Assembly: GCA_963756975.1 (NCBI GenBank)
Contig: CAVWPS010000002.1
Coordinates: 124,001 to 188,000 of the forward strand
Reading direction: 5' to 3'
Source: CAVRQM01 sp963756975
GTDB taxonomy: Bacteria > Pseudomonadota > Alphaproteobacteria > Acetobacterales > Acetobacteraceae
DNA length: 64,000 bases
Positions 18,082 to 26,205 of this stretch are shown here, piece after piece (position 1 is the stretch's first letter; every line of letters starts with the position of its first letter). Both the position numbers and the translations under genes were made by a program. Below the pieces are notes generated by a model. The model ran no database searches. It was not told the origin of the DNA and was given only the letters and a program-made list of their open reading frames with translations.

Positions 18082-19221
18082 CTACTCGGCGGCAACCTTC
18101 ACGGCCGCCTTCTCGTTCGCCTTCGCCGCCTTCAGCAGCTCGACCCGGCGTTCCACCAGTTCGACGATATGATCCACCATCCCGGTGCCGGACATCGTGT
18201 GGTCCGTCTTGCCGGCCGCGTACACCATGTGCTTGCCGCCGCCGCCGCCGGTGACGCCGATATCGGTCATCAGCGCCTCGCCGGGGCCGTTCACCACGCA
18301 GCCGATGATCGACAGCGTGAGCGGCGTCTCGATATGGGCGAGCCGCTCCTCCAGCGTCTGGACCGTCTCGATGACGTTGAACCCCTGCCGCGCGCAGGAC
18401 GGGCACGAGATGATTTTCACCCCGCGATGGCGGATCCCGAGCGACTTCAGGATGTCCCAGCCGACCAGGACCTCCTCCTCCGGCTCGGCCGACAAACTCA
18501 CCCGCATCGTGTCGCCGATCCCGGCCCAGAGCAGGTTGCCGAGGCCGATCGAGCTTTTGACCGTCCCTGCCCGCTTCGACCCGGCCTCGGTGATGCCGAT
18601 GTGCAGCGGGTGGTCGCAGACCTCGGCCAGCTGCGTGTAGGCGGCGACGGCCATGAACACGTCGGACGCCTTCACGCTGATCTTGAACTCGTGGAAGTCG
18701 TGATCCTCGAGGATTTTCGCGTGTTCGAGGGCACTTTCCACCAGCGCCTCCGGGTTCGGCTCGCCGTATTTCTCCAGCAGATGCCGCTCCAGCGAGCCCG
18801 CGTTGACGCCGATCCGCATCGAGCAGCCGTGCTCGCGCGCGGCGGCCACGACCTCGCGCACCCGCTCCGCGCTGCCGATGTTGCCGGGGTTGATGCGCAG
18901 GCACGCCGCCCCCGCCCGCGCCGCCTCGATCGCGCGGCGGTAGTGGAAATGGATGTCGGCCACGACCGGCACGCGAACCTGGCGGATGATGTCGGCGAGT
19001 GCGGCCGTGCTCTCCTCGTCCGGGCACGAGACGCGGACGATGTCGACGCCGGCCGCCTCCGCGCGGCGGATCTGGGCGACCGTGCCGGCGACGTCGGTCG
19101 TCAGCGTGTTGGTCATCGTCTGCACCGTGACCGGCGCGTCGCCGCCGACCGGCACGGTGCCGACCATGATCTGGCGGCTGCGGCGGCGGGTGATGTCCTG
19201 ATAGGGGCGGTAGCTGCTCAT
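18082..19221 (-). CDS. ispG: 4-hydroxy-3-methylbut-2-enyl diphosphate synthase (flavodoxin)
   Basis: A 379-residue iron-sulfur enzyme of the MEP isoprenoid pathway, converting MEcPP to HMBPP. The [4Fe-4S] ligands are visible as Cys273 and Cys276 (SCPSCARQGF) and Cys308 (GCVVNGPGE), with the conserved NPGNIG in the TIM barrel. Length and order match the bacterial form. It follows the RodZ-like gene by ten bases and is followed without a gap by a toxin gene. Confidence 0.97.
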   Translation of the reverse strand: MSSYRPYQDITRRRSRQIMVGTVPVGGDAPVTVQTMTNTLTTDVAGTVAQIRRAEAAGVDIVRVSCPDEESTAALADIIRQVRVPVVADIHFHYRRAIEAARAGAACLRINPGNIGSAERVREVVAAAREHGCSMRIGVNAGSLERHLLEKYGEPNPEALVESALEHAKILEDHDFHEFKISVKASDVFMAVAAYTQLAEVCDHPLHIGITEAGSKRAGTVKSSIGLGNLLWAGIGDTMRVSLSAEPEEEVLVGWDILKSLGIRHRGVKIISCPSCARQGFNVIETVQTLEERLAHIETPLTLSIIGCVVNGPGEALMTDIGVTGGGGGKHMVYAAGKTDHTMSGTGMVDHIVELVERRVELLKAAKANEKAAVKVAAE

Positions 19222-19231
19222 GATTGGCGGC

Positions 19232-20197
19232 CTACTGGTTCTGATGCGTGGGCGTGCGCGGCGGGAACGTGACCGGGGGGGAATACGCGAGCTTGCCGGC
19301 CAGAATGGCGTCGGGATCGAGCGTCAGGTCGCGCCTGAACTTCTTATCTGGGCCGAGCGACGGCGCGGTCACCCCGTCGACCACAAGCTCGGTGCCGCCC
19401 GCGTCCTCGGTCGCCATGATCAGCGTCTTGCCGGGGGGTGCGGGCGGGATGTCCTCGGTCTCGTCGGGTTTGAAGCGGTGGTGGAACACCATGGCGCCGG
19501 TGTTGTCCTTCACCTCGACATAGAGGTTGGTCTTGGCGTGGATCGCGATACGGCCGCCATCGGGGCGCGGCGGCACGGAAGGCGTGGCTGTGGCCGGGGT
19601 TGCCACGGCGGCGGGCATCGTGGGCGACGGCGTCGGGGTGGGCGTCGTCGTTGCCGTGGCGGTCGGGGCCGGGGTCGCCGAGGGGACCGCGTCGGCCACC
19701 GGGTCCGGCTTCGTCGTCACCAGCGGAACCAGCCGGTCGGGGACCTGCTGCACCACCTCATGGCTCGGGTGCTGATCGCCGCTCATGCGGTACCACGCCG
19801 CATAGCCGCCGACCGCGATGATCGCCCCCACCAGCACGACGGCCAGCGCCGGCACGCCCCGCTCCGGCACCGGGGCCGGAAACGCGAGCTCGGTCTTGCG
19901 ATTGACCTCCGCCGCCTCGGAGCGGAACCGGCGCGCGATCTCGTCCGGATCGAGCCCGAGCGACTGCGCGTAGGCCCGCACGAAGCCGACGGCGTAGGCG
20001 TTGCCCGGCAGATCGCCGATCCGCCCGTCCTCGATCGCCTCGAGATACGGGATGCGGATGCGGAGGTGGGCGGACATGTCGGCCAGCGTCCAGCCGAATT
20101 TTTCGCGCGCGGCACGCAGGTCGGCCCCGACCCTGGCGGCCGAGGGGGCGGGTCCGCTGGCCAGATCGTCGCCGAAGCGGTCCGCGAGCGTGGGCAT
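19232..20197 (-). CDS. RodZ-like helix-turn-helix membrane protein
   Basis: About 321 residues from MPTLADRFGDD. An N-terminal helix-turn-helix of the RodZ type (LRAAREKFGWTLADMSAHLRI) is followed by YLEAIEDGRIGDLPG and a single transmembrane helix (VPALAVVLVGAIIAVGGYAAW). A Pro/Thr/Ala-rich linker and a C-terminal DUF4115 domain (VEVKDNTGAMVF) complete it. RodZ links MreB to the elongation machinery. The position directly upstream of ispG is common in alphaproteobacteria. A longer in-frame start at 20284 adds a disordered head and is less likely. Confidence 0.87.
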   Translation of the reverse strand: MPTLADRFGDDLASGPAPSAARVGADLRAAREKFGWTLADMSAHLRIRIPYLEAIEDGRIGDLPGNAYAVGFVRAYAQSLGLDPDEIARRFRSEAAEVNRKTELAFPAPVPERGVPALAVVLVGAIIAVGGYAAWYRMSGDQHPSHEVVQQVPDRLVPLVTTKPDPVADAVPSATPAPTATATTTPTPTPSPTMPAAVATPATATPSVPPRPDGGRIAIHAKTNLYVEVKDNTGAMVFHHRFKPDETEDIPPAPPGKTLIMATEDAGGTELVVDGVTAPSLGPDKKFRRDLTLDPDAILAGKLAYSPPVTFPPRTPTHQNQ

Positions 20198-20325
20198 GGG
20201 GTCGTTGGGTCTCTCGTCGTTGAGCGGCCGGTCCCGAGGGGCCGATGTCGCCGGGGTTGTAGACCTCGGTGGTGGGGATGCCAACCGGAGGGGAATTCTT
20301 GGCGGCTCGGTTCGTCCTGTCGAAC

Positions 20326-20374
20326 TACGCTACAGCATTGCTGTTGATCTGAGGTGCAGCAATGCTGTAACGTA
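20326..20374. promoter_or_regulatory. double-palindrome operator upstream of the HigBA pair
   Basis: An 18-base inverted repeat with one mismatch (arms 20326-20343 and 20357-20374, 13-base spacer) ends four bases before the toxin start. Each arm itself contains an 11-base palindrome, CAGCATTGCTG at 20333-20343 and CAGCAATGCTG at 20357-20367, with centres 24 bases apart. The arrangement fits two HTH-dimer sites for autorepression by the antitoxin. Confidence 0.65.
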
Positions 20375-20378
20375 AGTC

Positions 20379-20711
20379 ATGACGCACGCGGTCCTGGAGA
20401 CATCGATCTTCAGCCGTCGTGCCGATGCGTTGCTGTCGGCGGATGATCGGGCCGAGTTGATCGATACGCTGGCTCGCGACCCGATGGCGGGTGATGTGAT
20501 GCCGGGCCTCGGTGGTGTCCGAAAACTGCGGTTTGCACCGAAGGGCCGAGGCAAGAGCGGCGGCTTTCGGGTGATCTACTACGTGCTGACCGAGAGCCAA
20601 CCCATTCTTGCCCTGCTGATCTACGGCAAGAACGAACAGAGCGACCTCAGTCCGGCGCAGAGAAAAGTCGTGGCCGGCTTGGCGGCGGGGATGAAGCAGG
20701 GAGCGGGATAG
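20379..20711 (+). CDS. HigB/RelE-like toxin
   Basis: A 110-residue protein with the HigB2-type RelE pattern: VLETSIFSRRADALL, then GVRKLRFAPKGRGKSGGFRVIYYVL with the basic central strand, and a C-terminal YGKNEQSDLSPAQRKVV segment typical of the family. These toxins cleave ribosome-bound mRNA. The antitoxin gene follows with a one-base overlap (TAGTG), and a double-palindrome operator lies immediately upstream. Confidence 0.85.
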   Translation: MTHAVLETSIFSRRADALLSADDRAELIDTLARDPMAGDVMPGLGGVRKLRFAPKGRGKSGGFRVIYYVLTESQPILALLIYGKNEQSDLSPAQRKVVAGLAAGMKQGAG

Positions 20712-21025
20712 TGGTCGAAGAGGACACCGAGTTCGGACGCGAGTTGATCGAATCACTGCAGGAGGCCACGGCGATCGTGCGGGGCGAGAAGGACGCGGCG
20801 CGCGTGCATCTGCCGCCCGGGGACGTGGATGTACGCGCTATCCGGGATCGCCTCGGTCTGACCCGGCCGGCCTTCGCCCAGCGGTTCGGGTTAGCCGTCG
20901 CCGCGGTTCGTGATTGGGAGCAGGGTCTGCGGCGGCCCGACCCGGCGGCGCGGGTTCTGCTGATGGTTATTTCGCGTAGTCCGGAAACGGTGGCCGAGGT
21001 GGTTGCCGAGGCTCAGGCCGCGTAA
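20711..21025 (+). CDS. HigA-like HTH antitoxin
   Basis: A 104-residue protein with a C-terminal helix-turn-helix (AIRDRLGLTRPAFAQRFGLAVAAVRDWEQG) of the XRE type typical of HigA antitoxins paired with RelE-like toxins. The N-terminal 45 residues probably wrap the toxin. GTG start overlaps the toxin stop by one base. The gap 21026-21141 to the convergent yeiH-like gene shows no further feature. Confidence 0.85.
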   Translation: MVEEDTEFGRELIESLQEATAIVRGEKDAARVHLPPGDVDVRAIRDRLGLTRPAFAQRFGLAVAAVRDWEQGLRRPDPAARVLLMVISRSPETVAEVVAEAQAA

Positions 21026-21141
21026 CGCTCGGGGGCTATTAGCAATTAGCAACGAGCCTCGGAATCGGTATCACGCTCGATTCTGTAGGACAGATCATAA
21101 CTCAGCGTTCCGTCCGTGGCGTAATGATCGACGGTCGCGCG

Positions 21142-22197
21142 TCACGCGACGTGCAACACCCGGATCAGCCCAAAGCTAATCACCCCCAACACCAGCAGCG
21201 ACACCGTAACCGCCGTGGTCACCCGCAACCCCGCCTTCGCGACCACGCGCACATCGACCCCCAGCCCGAGGGCGGCCATCGAGATCGTCGTGAGCAGGTT
21301 CGCGGTCGTCTTGATCGGCGGCACCGCGACGGCCGGGATGATGTCGGTCGAGCGCAGGGCCAGCACGATCAGGAAGCCGACGATGAACCATGGGACCAGC
21401 TCGTGCAGGGCCGGGCTGCCGCGCTTCGGGCGGTCGCCGGCGGTGACGGTCGGGGCGGCCTCGTCGGCCTCCTCGCGCAGCTTTCGCGTCAGCAGCGACA
21501 GGCAGAGCACGACCGGGCCGAGCATCAGCACGCGCACCAGCTTGACGACCGTGCCGACCTGGTTGCTGAGCGCCCCGATCGGCAGGGTCGCCGCCAGCAC
21601 CTGCGGCACCGCGTAGACGGTGAGGCCGGCCAGCACGCCGTATTGCGTCAGCGACAGCAGCAGCACCGGCACCAGCAACGGCAGCAGCAGCACGACGATG
21701 ACGCCGAGCACCGCCGTGAACGCGATGGAGGACGCGATGTCGTCGCCGTCCGCCCCGATCACCGGGGCGACCGCCGCGATCGCCGAGTTGCCGCAGATCG
21801 AGTTGCCGCACGCGACCAGGATCGCCATCCGCTGCGGCAGTTTTAGGGCTCGGCAGATCCCGTAGCTGCTGGCGATCGCGACCATGACGACGAGCACGAT
21901 ACCGCCCAGCAACTGCGGCCCGAGGGCCAGCACCGTACGGATGCTGACCGACGCGCCCAGCAGCACGACCGCGATTTCGAGCAGGATTTTGGCGCTGAAG
22001 GCGATCCCGGGATGCCAGATCGCACCCGGCGTCCACGCGGTCCGGACCGCGACGCCGAGCAGGATCGCGAGGACCAGCGCCTCCAGATACGCCTGACCGA
22101 CGAGGGCGATCTCGGCGTATTGGAGCGCGGTCGCGACGCCAGTGACAAGCAGGCAGAGCAGGATGCCGGGGAGCAGGCGGGCGAGTTTGTCGGTCAT
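21142..22197 (-). CDS. YeiH/UPF0324 family putative sulfate exporter
   Basis: A 351-residue inner-membrane protein with about ten hydrophobic segments and the family marker CGNSICGNSAIAAVAPVI in the middle, plus ALSNQVGTVVKLVRVL. Members are annotated as putative sulfate exporters; experimental support is thin and the substrate here is not known. The gene stands downstream of a ParDE pair on the same strand, separated by about 130 bases. Confidence 0.88.
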   Translation of the reverse strand: MTDKLARLLPGILLCLLVTGVATALQYAEIALVGQAYLEALVLAILLGVAVRTAWTPGAIWHPGIAFSAKILLEIAVVLLGASVSIRTVLALGPQLLGGIVLVVMVAIASSYGICRALKLPQRMAILVACGNSICGNSAIAAVAPVIGADGDDIASSIAFTAVLGVIVVLLLPLLVPVLLLSLTQYGVLAGLTVYAVPQVLAATLPIGALSNQVGTVVKLVRVLMLGPVVLCLSLLTRKLREEADEAAPTVTAGDRPKRGSPALHELVPWFIVGFLIVLALRSTDIIPAVAVPPIKTTANLLTTISMAALGLGVDVRVVAKAGLRVTTAVTVSLLVLGVISFGLIRVLHVA

Positions 22198-22327
22198 GGG
22201 GCACGGCCTTCGTGGTGCCTCGCCACCGTAGGCGGGACGATCGATGCCGAATGCCGCTCATTCCCGATGGCTTCGATCTGGTTAGGCGATCGATTTCCGT
22301 GCGACAGGGCCGAACGTGCACCCCCGA

Positions 22328-22615
22328 TCAAGGCAGATGACGCGCGAGGTCCATCGCGGAATGCAACACACGAGCGACCGTGACACGGTCGGCGGCTTCG
22401 TCCAGGTGCACGATCAAATAGTGCGATCGGACGCGCAAGATCCGATACGGTCCTCGAAGCAGCTTTGCGCGATGGGGCAACACCCCGAGTTGCCGGGCGG
22501 CGGTTCGGATGTCTTCCAGGTAGCGCTGGGCCACCTCGTGCCCCCAACGCTCCACCGAGAAACGATACAGCTCCCGAAGTTCAGCCTTGGCCAGATTGGA
22601 CCAGGCGAGCTTCAC
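22328..22615 (-). CDS. ParE-type toxin
   Basis: A 95-residue protein from GTG 22615: KLAWSNLAKAELRELYRF, then WGHEVAQRYLEDIRTA, then RGPYRILRVRSHYLIVHL, the order of a ParE/RelE fold. ParE toxins inhibit DNA gyrase. The start overlaps the end of the antitoxin gene by four bases (GTGA). An open frame continues further upstream but lies over the antitoxin and is not coding. Confidence 0.85.
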   Translation of the reverse strand: MKLAWSNLAKAELRELYRFSVERWGHEVAQRYLEDIRTAARQLGVLPHRAKLLRGPYRILRVRSHYLIVHLDEAADRVTVARVLHSAMDLARHLP

Positions 22616-22860
22616 CTGCTCGCCCGGGCTTCCTCCACGAAGACGTCGATGTCGAACTGGTCGTCGATGCCGCTTGCCATGCCCTCGTCTCCGAGTGCCA
22701 CCAAGCGGTCGACCACGCGCGCATCCTCCGCCAAGCGTCTCAGACCCGCGCGACAGGCTTCCGACAGGTTCTCGAACCGGCCGTCCGCCACCAACCGCAG
22801 ACCGATGTCCTTGGCGGACCCCAAACTCACGCTCGCCAGACCGTCGCGCGCTGTCCCCAT
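22612..22860 (-). CDS. ParD-type antitoxin
   Basis: An 82-residue protein: an N-terminal ribbon-helix-helix-like region (ASVSLGSAKDIGLRLVADGRF, then NLSEACRAGLRRL) and an acidic C-terminus (SGIDDQFDIDVFVEEA) that would bind the toxin. This is the classical ParD layout, with the antitoxin first. Direct repeats suitable for a ribbon-helix-helix protein lie just upstream. Confidence 0.85.
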   Translation of the reverse strand: MGTARDGLASVSLGSAKDIGLRLVADGRFENLSEACRAGLRRLAEDARVVDRLVALGDEGMASGIDDQFDIDVFVEEARASR

Positions 22861-22877
22861 GGCCGTTCACCCCTGCC

Positions 22878-22896
22878 TGTAAGACAATGTAGCACA
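22878..22896. promoter_or_regulatory. possible ParD operator
   Basis: TGTAAGACA (22878-22886) and TGTAGCACA (22888-22896) are two TGT-N3-ACA sites spaced ten bases apart, 18 bases upstream of the antitoxin start. Ribbon-helix-helix antitoxins bind tandem short palindromes with such spacing. Confidence 0.4.
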
Positions 22897-22909
22897 GGAG
22901 CGACCACCC

Positions 22910-25132
22910 TCAATCCACCGCCGCATGCTCCCGGACCCAGGAACTCAGCGTCTCCCGCAAGCTGGGCGCCCCGCCCGCCCCCAGCCGCGCCGTATCGAGC
23001 AGATCCCGGAACGCCACCATGTCGGTCGCCGCCAGCTGCGCCTTCACCGCCGGCAATGCGGAGGCCGGCATCGACAGGCGCGTGATCCCCAGCCCCACCA
23101 GCGCCAGCGCCTCCAGCGGCCGCGACGCCATTTCGCCGCACAGCGACAGCGGCACGCCGGCGGTGTCGGCCGCACGGCTGACGGCGGCGAGCATGTCGAG
23201 CACCGGGGGCGATAGCGTGTCGTAGCGGCCGGCCATGCCGGGGGTGCCCCGGTCGGCGGCGAACAGGAACTGCATCAGGTCGTTGGTGCCGAGCGACAGG
23301 AAGTCGACCTCGCCCAGCAGCGCCGGCAACTGCCAGAGCAGCGACGGGATTTCGAGCATGGTGCCGACCGACAGGCGCGACGGCGGGGGCACGACGCGGC
23401 CGGCCTCGGCCAGCAGCAACGCGCGGGCGGCGCGGAATTCGGCGACGGTCGCGACCATCGGGAACATCACCGACAGCGCGCCGCCGTCGGCCGCGATCAG
23501 CATCGCGCGCAACTGGCGGCGCAGCACGACCGGGCGGTCGAGGCCGATGCGGAGCGACCGCCAGCCCATCGCCGGATTTTCCTCGTCCTGCGGCGGCGTG
23601 CCGGGCAGCAGCTTGTCGCCGCCGAGGTCCAGCGTGCGGAACAGGACCGGGCGGCCGGCGGCGGCCTCCATCACGCGGCGGTAGATCAGCACCTGCTCGG
23701 CCTGATCGACGATGGCACCGCGCGCCATCATGGCGATCTCGGTGCGGAACAGGCCGATGCCGTCGGCGGCGGTCACGTCCAGCTGCGGCAGTTCGAGCGG
23801 CAGGCCCATGTTCAGCATCAGCGACACCGGCAGCCCGTCGGCGGTCTCGGTCGGCTGATCGCGCAACGCGGCCCACCCGGCGGCACGCTCGGCCAGGGCG
23901 GCGACGGCGCGGGCGTAGGCGGTGCGGACCTCCAGCTCCGGGCGGAGCACGAACTGGTCCTCGTCCGCGTCCAGCACGGCGAAATCGCCGTTCTCCGCCG
24001 CGTCCAGCAGGCCGCGGGCGCCGGACAGCGTCGGCAACGATAGCGCGCGGGCCAGCAGGGCGGCGTGGCCGTTGCCGCTCGCCTCCTCGATCACGACGCC
24101 GACGATGCCGCGCGCGTGCCATTCGAGCAGTTCGGCCGGGCCGAGGCGGCGGGCGATCAGGATGGCGCCGTCGGGAATGTCGGTATGTTCGGCACCCGGG
24201 CCGCCGAGGGCGGACAGCAGGCGGCGGGCCAGATCCTCGACGTCCGATAGCCGTTCCCGCAGATACGGATCGGTGATCCGGCGCATCCGGTCGCGCAGCT
24301 CGCCAAGCACCCGGTGGGTCGCGGCCTCGGCCGTGAGACCACTGCCGATCGCCTCGGAGATGCGGCGGACCCAGCCGGCGTCGGCCGCGATCAGCCGGTA
24401 GGCCTCCAGCACCTCGCGCGGCGCGTCGCCGTCCGGCATGCGGGTCGTGATCAGCTCGTCGAGGTCGCGCTGCATCCGGTCGACGGCACCGGACAGCCGC
24501 TCCTGCTCGGCCGCCGGGTCGTCGGACAGCAGGCGGTGCGGCGGGCGGTGGCTGCCGAGCACCACGACCGGGCCGATCGCGATGCCGGGCACCAGTGCGG
24601 TGCCGGAGAAGCGGCGGGGCACGGTGGCCGACACGCCCTCGGCGACACCATCGGTGATCCCGGCGGCGGTCAGCAGCTCGGCCAGCAGCATCGCCACCGT
24701 CTCGAGCACCTCGACTTCCTCGCCGTCGTAGTTCCGGTGCGCGCGGTTTTGGACGGCGAGCACGCCCAGCACGTGGCCGGCGCGGCGGACCGGGACGGCG
24801 AGCATCGACGCGTAACGCTCCTCGCCCGTCTCGGGCCGGTAGACGAAGGCCGGATGGCTCGGCGCGTCGCTGAGGTTCATCGGCTGACCGGTCGCCGCGA
24901 CGAGGCCGATGATCCCCTCGCCCACCCGCAGCCTGGTGTGGCCGACCGCCTCCGGCCGCAGCCCCTCGGTCGCGCGCAGTTCCAGCACGTCGCCGGGGCG
25001 GAGCACGTAGAGCGAGCAGACTTCCGAGACGAGTTCGGCGGCGATCAGGTGGGTCAGCGCCGGAAGCGGCACCGCCTCGCGCGCCATCAGGTCGCGCAGG
25101 CGGGCGAGCAGGCGGCGCGGCAGGTTGGCCAC
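22910..25132 (-). CDS. ptsP: phosphoenolpyruvate-protein phosphotransferase PtsP (EI-Ntr)
   Basis: A 740-residue Enzyme I of the nitrogen PTS. An N-terminal GAF domain (about residues 20-155) is followed by the HPr-binding and swivelling phosphohistidine domains with His356 (SGNGHAALLAR). The C-terminal PEP-binding barrel has GIGLFRTEI, FRTLDLGGDK, GTNDLMQF and the catalytic Cys in LSLCGEMA. It passes phosphate from PEP to NPr and on to EIIA-Ntr, tuning nitrogen and potassium physiology. GTG 25132 is preceded by GAGGGAG and starts 14 bases after the nitronate monooxygenase stop. Confidence 0.93.
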   Translation of the reverse strand: MANLPRRLLARLRDLMAREAVPLPALTHLIAAELVSEVCSLYVLRPGDVLELRATEGLRPEAVGHTRLRVGEGIIGLVAATGQPMNLSDAPSHPAFVYRPETGEERYASMLAVPVRRAGHVLGVLAVQNRAHRNYDGEEVEVLETVAMLLAELLTAAGITDGVAEGVSATVPRRFSGTALVPGIAIGPVVVLGSHRPPHRLLSDDPAAEQERLSGAVDRMQRDLDELITTRMPDGDAPREVLEAYRLIAADAGWVRRISEAIGSGLTAEAATHRVLGELRDRMRRITDPYLRERLSDVEDLARRLLSALGGPGAEHTDIPDGAILIARRLGPAELLEWHARGIVGVVIEEASGNGHAALLARALSLPTLSGARGLLDAAENGDFAVLDADEDQFVLRPELEVRTAYARAVAALAERAAGWAALRDQPTETADGLPVSLMLNMGLPLELPQLDVTAADGIGLFRTEIAMMARGAIVDQAEQVLIYRRVMEAAAGRPVLFRTLDLGGDKLLPGTPPQDEENPAMGWRSLRIGLDRPVVLRRQLRAMLIAADGGALSVMFPMVATVAEFRAARALLLAEAGRVVPPPSRLSVGTMLEIPSLLWQLPALLGEVDFLSLGTNDLMQFLFAADRGTPGMAGRYDTLSPPVLDMLAAVSRAADTAGVPLSLCGEMASRPLEALALVGLGITRLSMPASALPAVKAQLAATDMVAFRDLLDTARLGAGGAPSLRETLSSWVREHAAVD

Positions 25133-25146
25133 GCCCCCGCGCTCCC

Positions 25147-26205
25147 TCAGCCGCGCGCTGAGAGTGCGGCCACGGCTTGATCGACGAGTTCGGCGATGAT
25201 CGCGGCGACCGGTGCGATTTCGGTCACCATGCCGACCGACTGCCCGGCCATGACGCTGCCCTGCTCGACATCGCCGTCGATCACGGCGCGGCGGAGGGCG
25301 CCGGCCCAGAAATGCTCGATTTCGAGCTGTGCGGCTTCGCGGGTCATCTCGCCCGCGTCGACGGCGCGGATCGCTTCGACCTGCCGGTCGAGGAATCGCT
25401 GCGCGCCGGGGTTCGTGAGGCCGCGCACCGGAATGACCGGGAATCGCGCGTCGAGCTGGACGGACGGCAGCGCATCGCGGGCCGACGCGCGAACGAAGGC
25501 GCGCTTGAAATTTTCGTGCGCGATGCTTTCGGTGCTGGCGGCGAACTTGGTGCCGAGCTGCGCGCCGGCCGCCCCCTGTTCGAGGAAGCCGAGAATCGCC
25601 TCGCCGCGCCCGATGCCGCCGGCGACGAACACCGGGACGTCGCGGATCCAGGGCAGCACTTCCTGCGCCAGCACGGTCAGGCTGACCGGGCCGATATGAC
25701 CCCCCGCCTCCGACCCCTCGATCACCAGCGCGTCCGCACCGGAGCGCATCAGGCGGCGGGCCAGGACCAGCGCGGGCGCGAAGCAGATGGCTTTCGCGCC
25801 GCCGTCCTTGATGGCGCGGATGGCCCCGCCGGGCGGCAGGCCGCCGGCCAGCACGATGTGGGTCACGCGGGCGGCGAGGCAGACCTGGATCAGCTCGGCC
25901 AGCCGCGGGTGCATGGTGATGAGGTTCACGCCGAACGGGCGCTGCGTCATCGCCTGGGTGGCCGCGATCTCCTCCGCGAGCCTCGGCGGCTCCATCGCAC
26001 CGCACGCGATGACACCGAAGCCGCCGGCGTTGCTGATCGCACTGACCAGATGGCGCTCGCTGACCCAGCTCATCGCGCCGGCCATGATCGCCGTCTCGGT
26101 GCCTAGGAATGTCCGGCCAGTCGCCCAAAGCCGGTCGAGCTTGTCCCGCGCCGCGTCGTGGGCGGGGGAGCGCATGGTGGCGGGTGCGATGGTTGCGTCA
26201 GGCAT
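25147..26205 (-). CDS. nitronate monooxygenase family flavoprotein
   Basis: A 352-residue TIM-barrel FMN protein of the 2-nitropropane dioxygenase group. It shows GAMSWVSERHLVSAISNAGGFGVI near the N-terminus, RPFGVNLI, the EGSEAGGHIG loop containing the conserved His, and FVAGGIGRGEAI with GTKFAAS for FMN phosphate. Such enzymes oxidise alkyl nitronates; some homologues are enoyl reductase-like, so the substrate is uncertain. Its ATG overlaps the last eight bases of lysC, an unusually close link to aspartokinase. Confidence 0.88.
   Translation of the reverse strand: MPDATIAPATMRSPAHDAARDKLDRLWATGRTFLGTETAIMAGAMSWVSERHLVSAISNAGGFGVIACGAMEPPRLAEEIAATQAMTQRPFGVNLITMHPRLAELIQVCLAARVTHIVLAGGLPPGGAIRAIKDGGAKAICFAPALVLARRLMRSGADALVIEGSEAGGHIGPVSLTVLAQEVLPWIRDVPVFVAGGIGRGEAILGFLEQGAAGAQLGTKFAASTESIAHENFKRAFVRASARDALPSVQLDARFPVIPVRGLTNPGAQRFLDRQVEAIRAVDAGEMTREAAQLEIEHFWAGALRRAVIDGDVEQGSVMAGQSVGMVTEIAPVAAIIAELVDQAVAALSARG

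Noticed and set aside
25133..26128. Fusion of PtsP with an upstream domain
   Set aside because: The frame is open but overlaps the nitronate monooxygenase gene out of frame; GTG 25132 with GAGGGAG gives the normal PtsP start.
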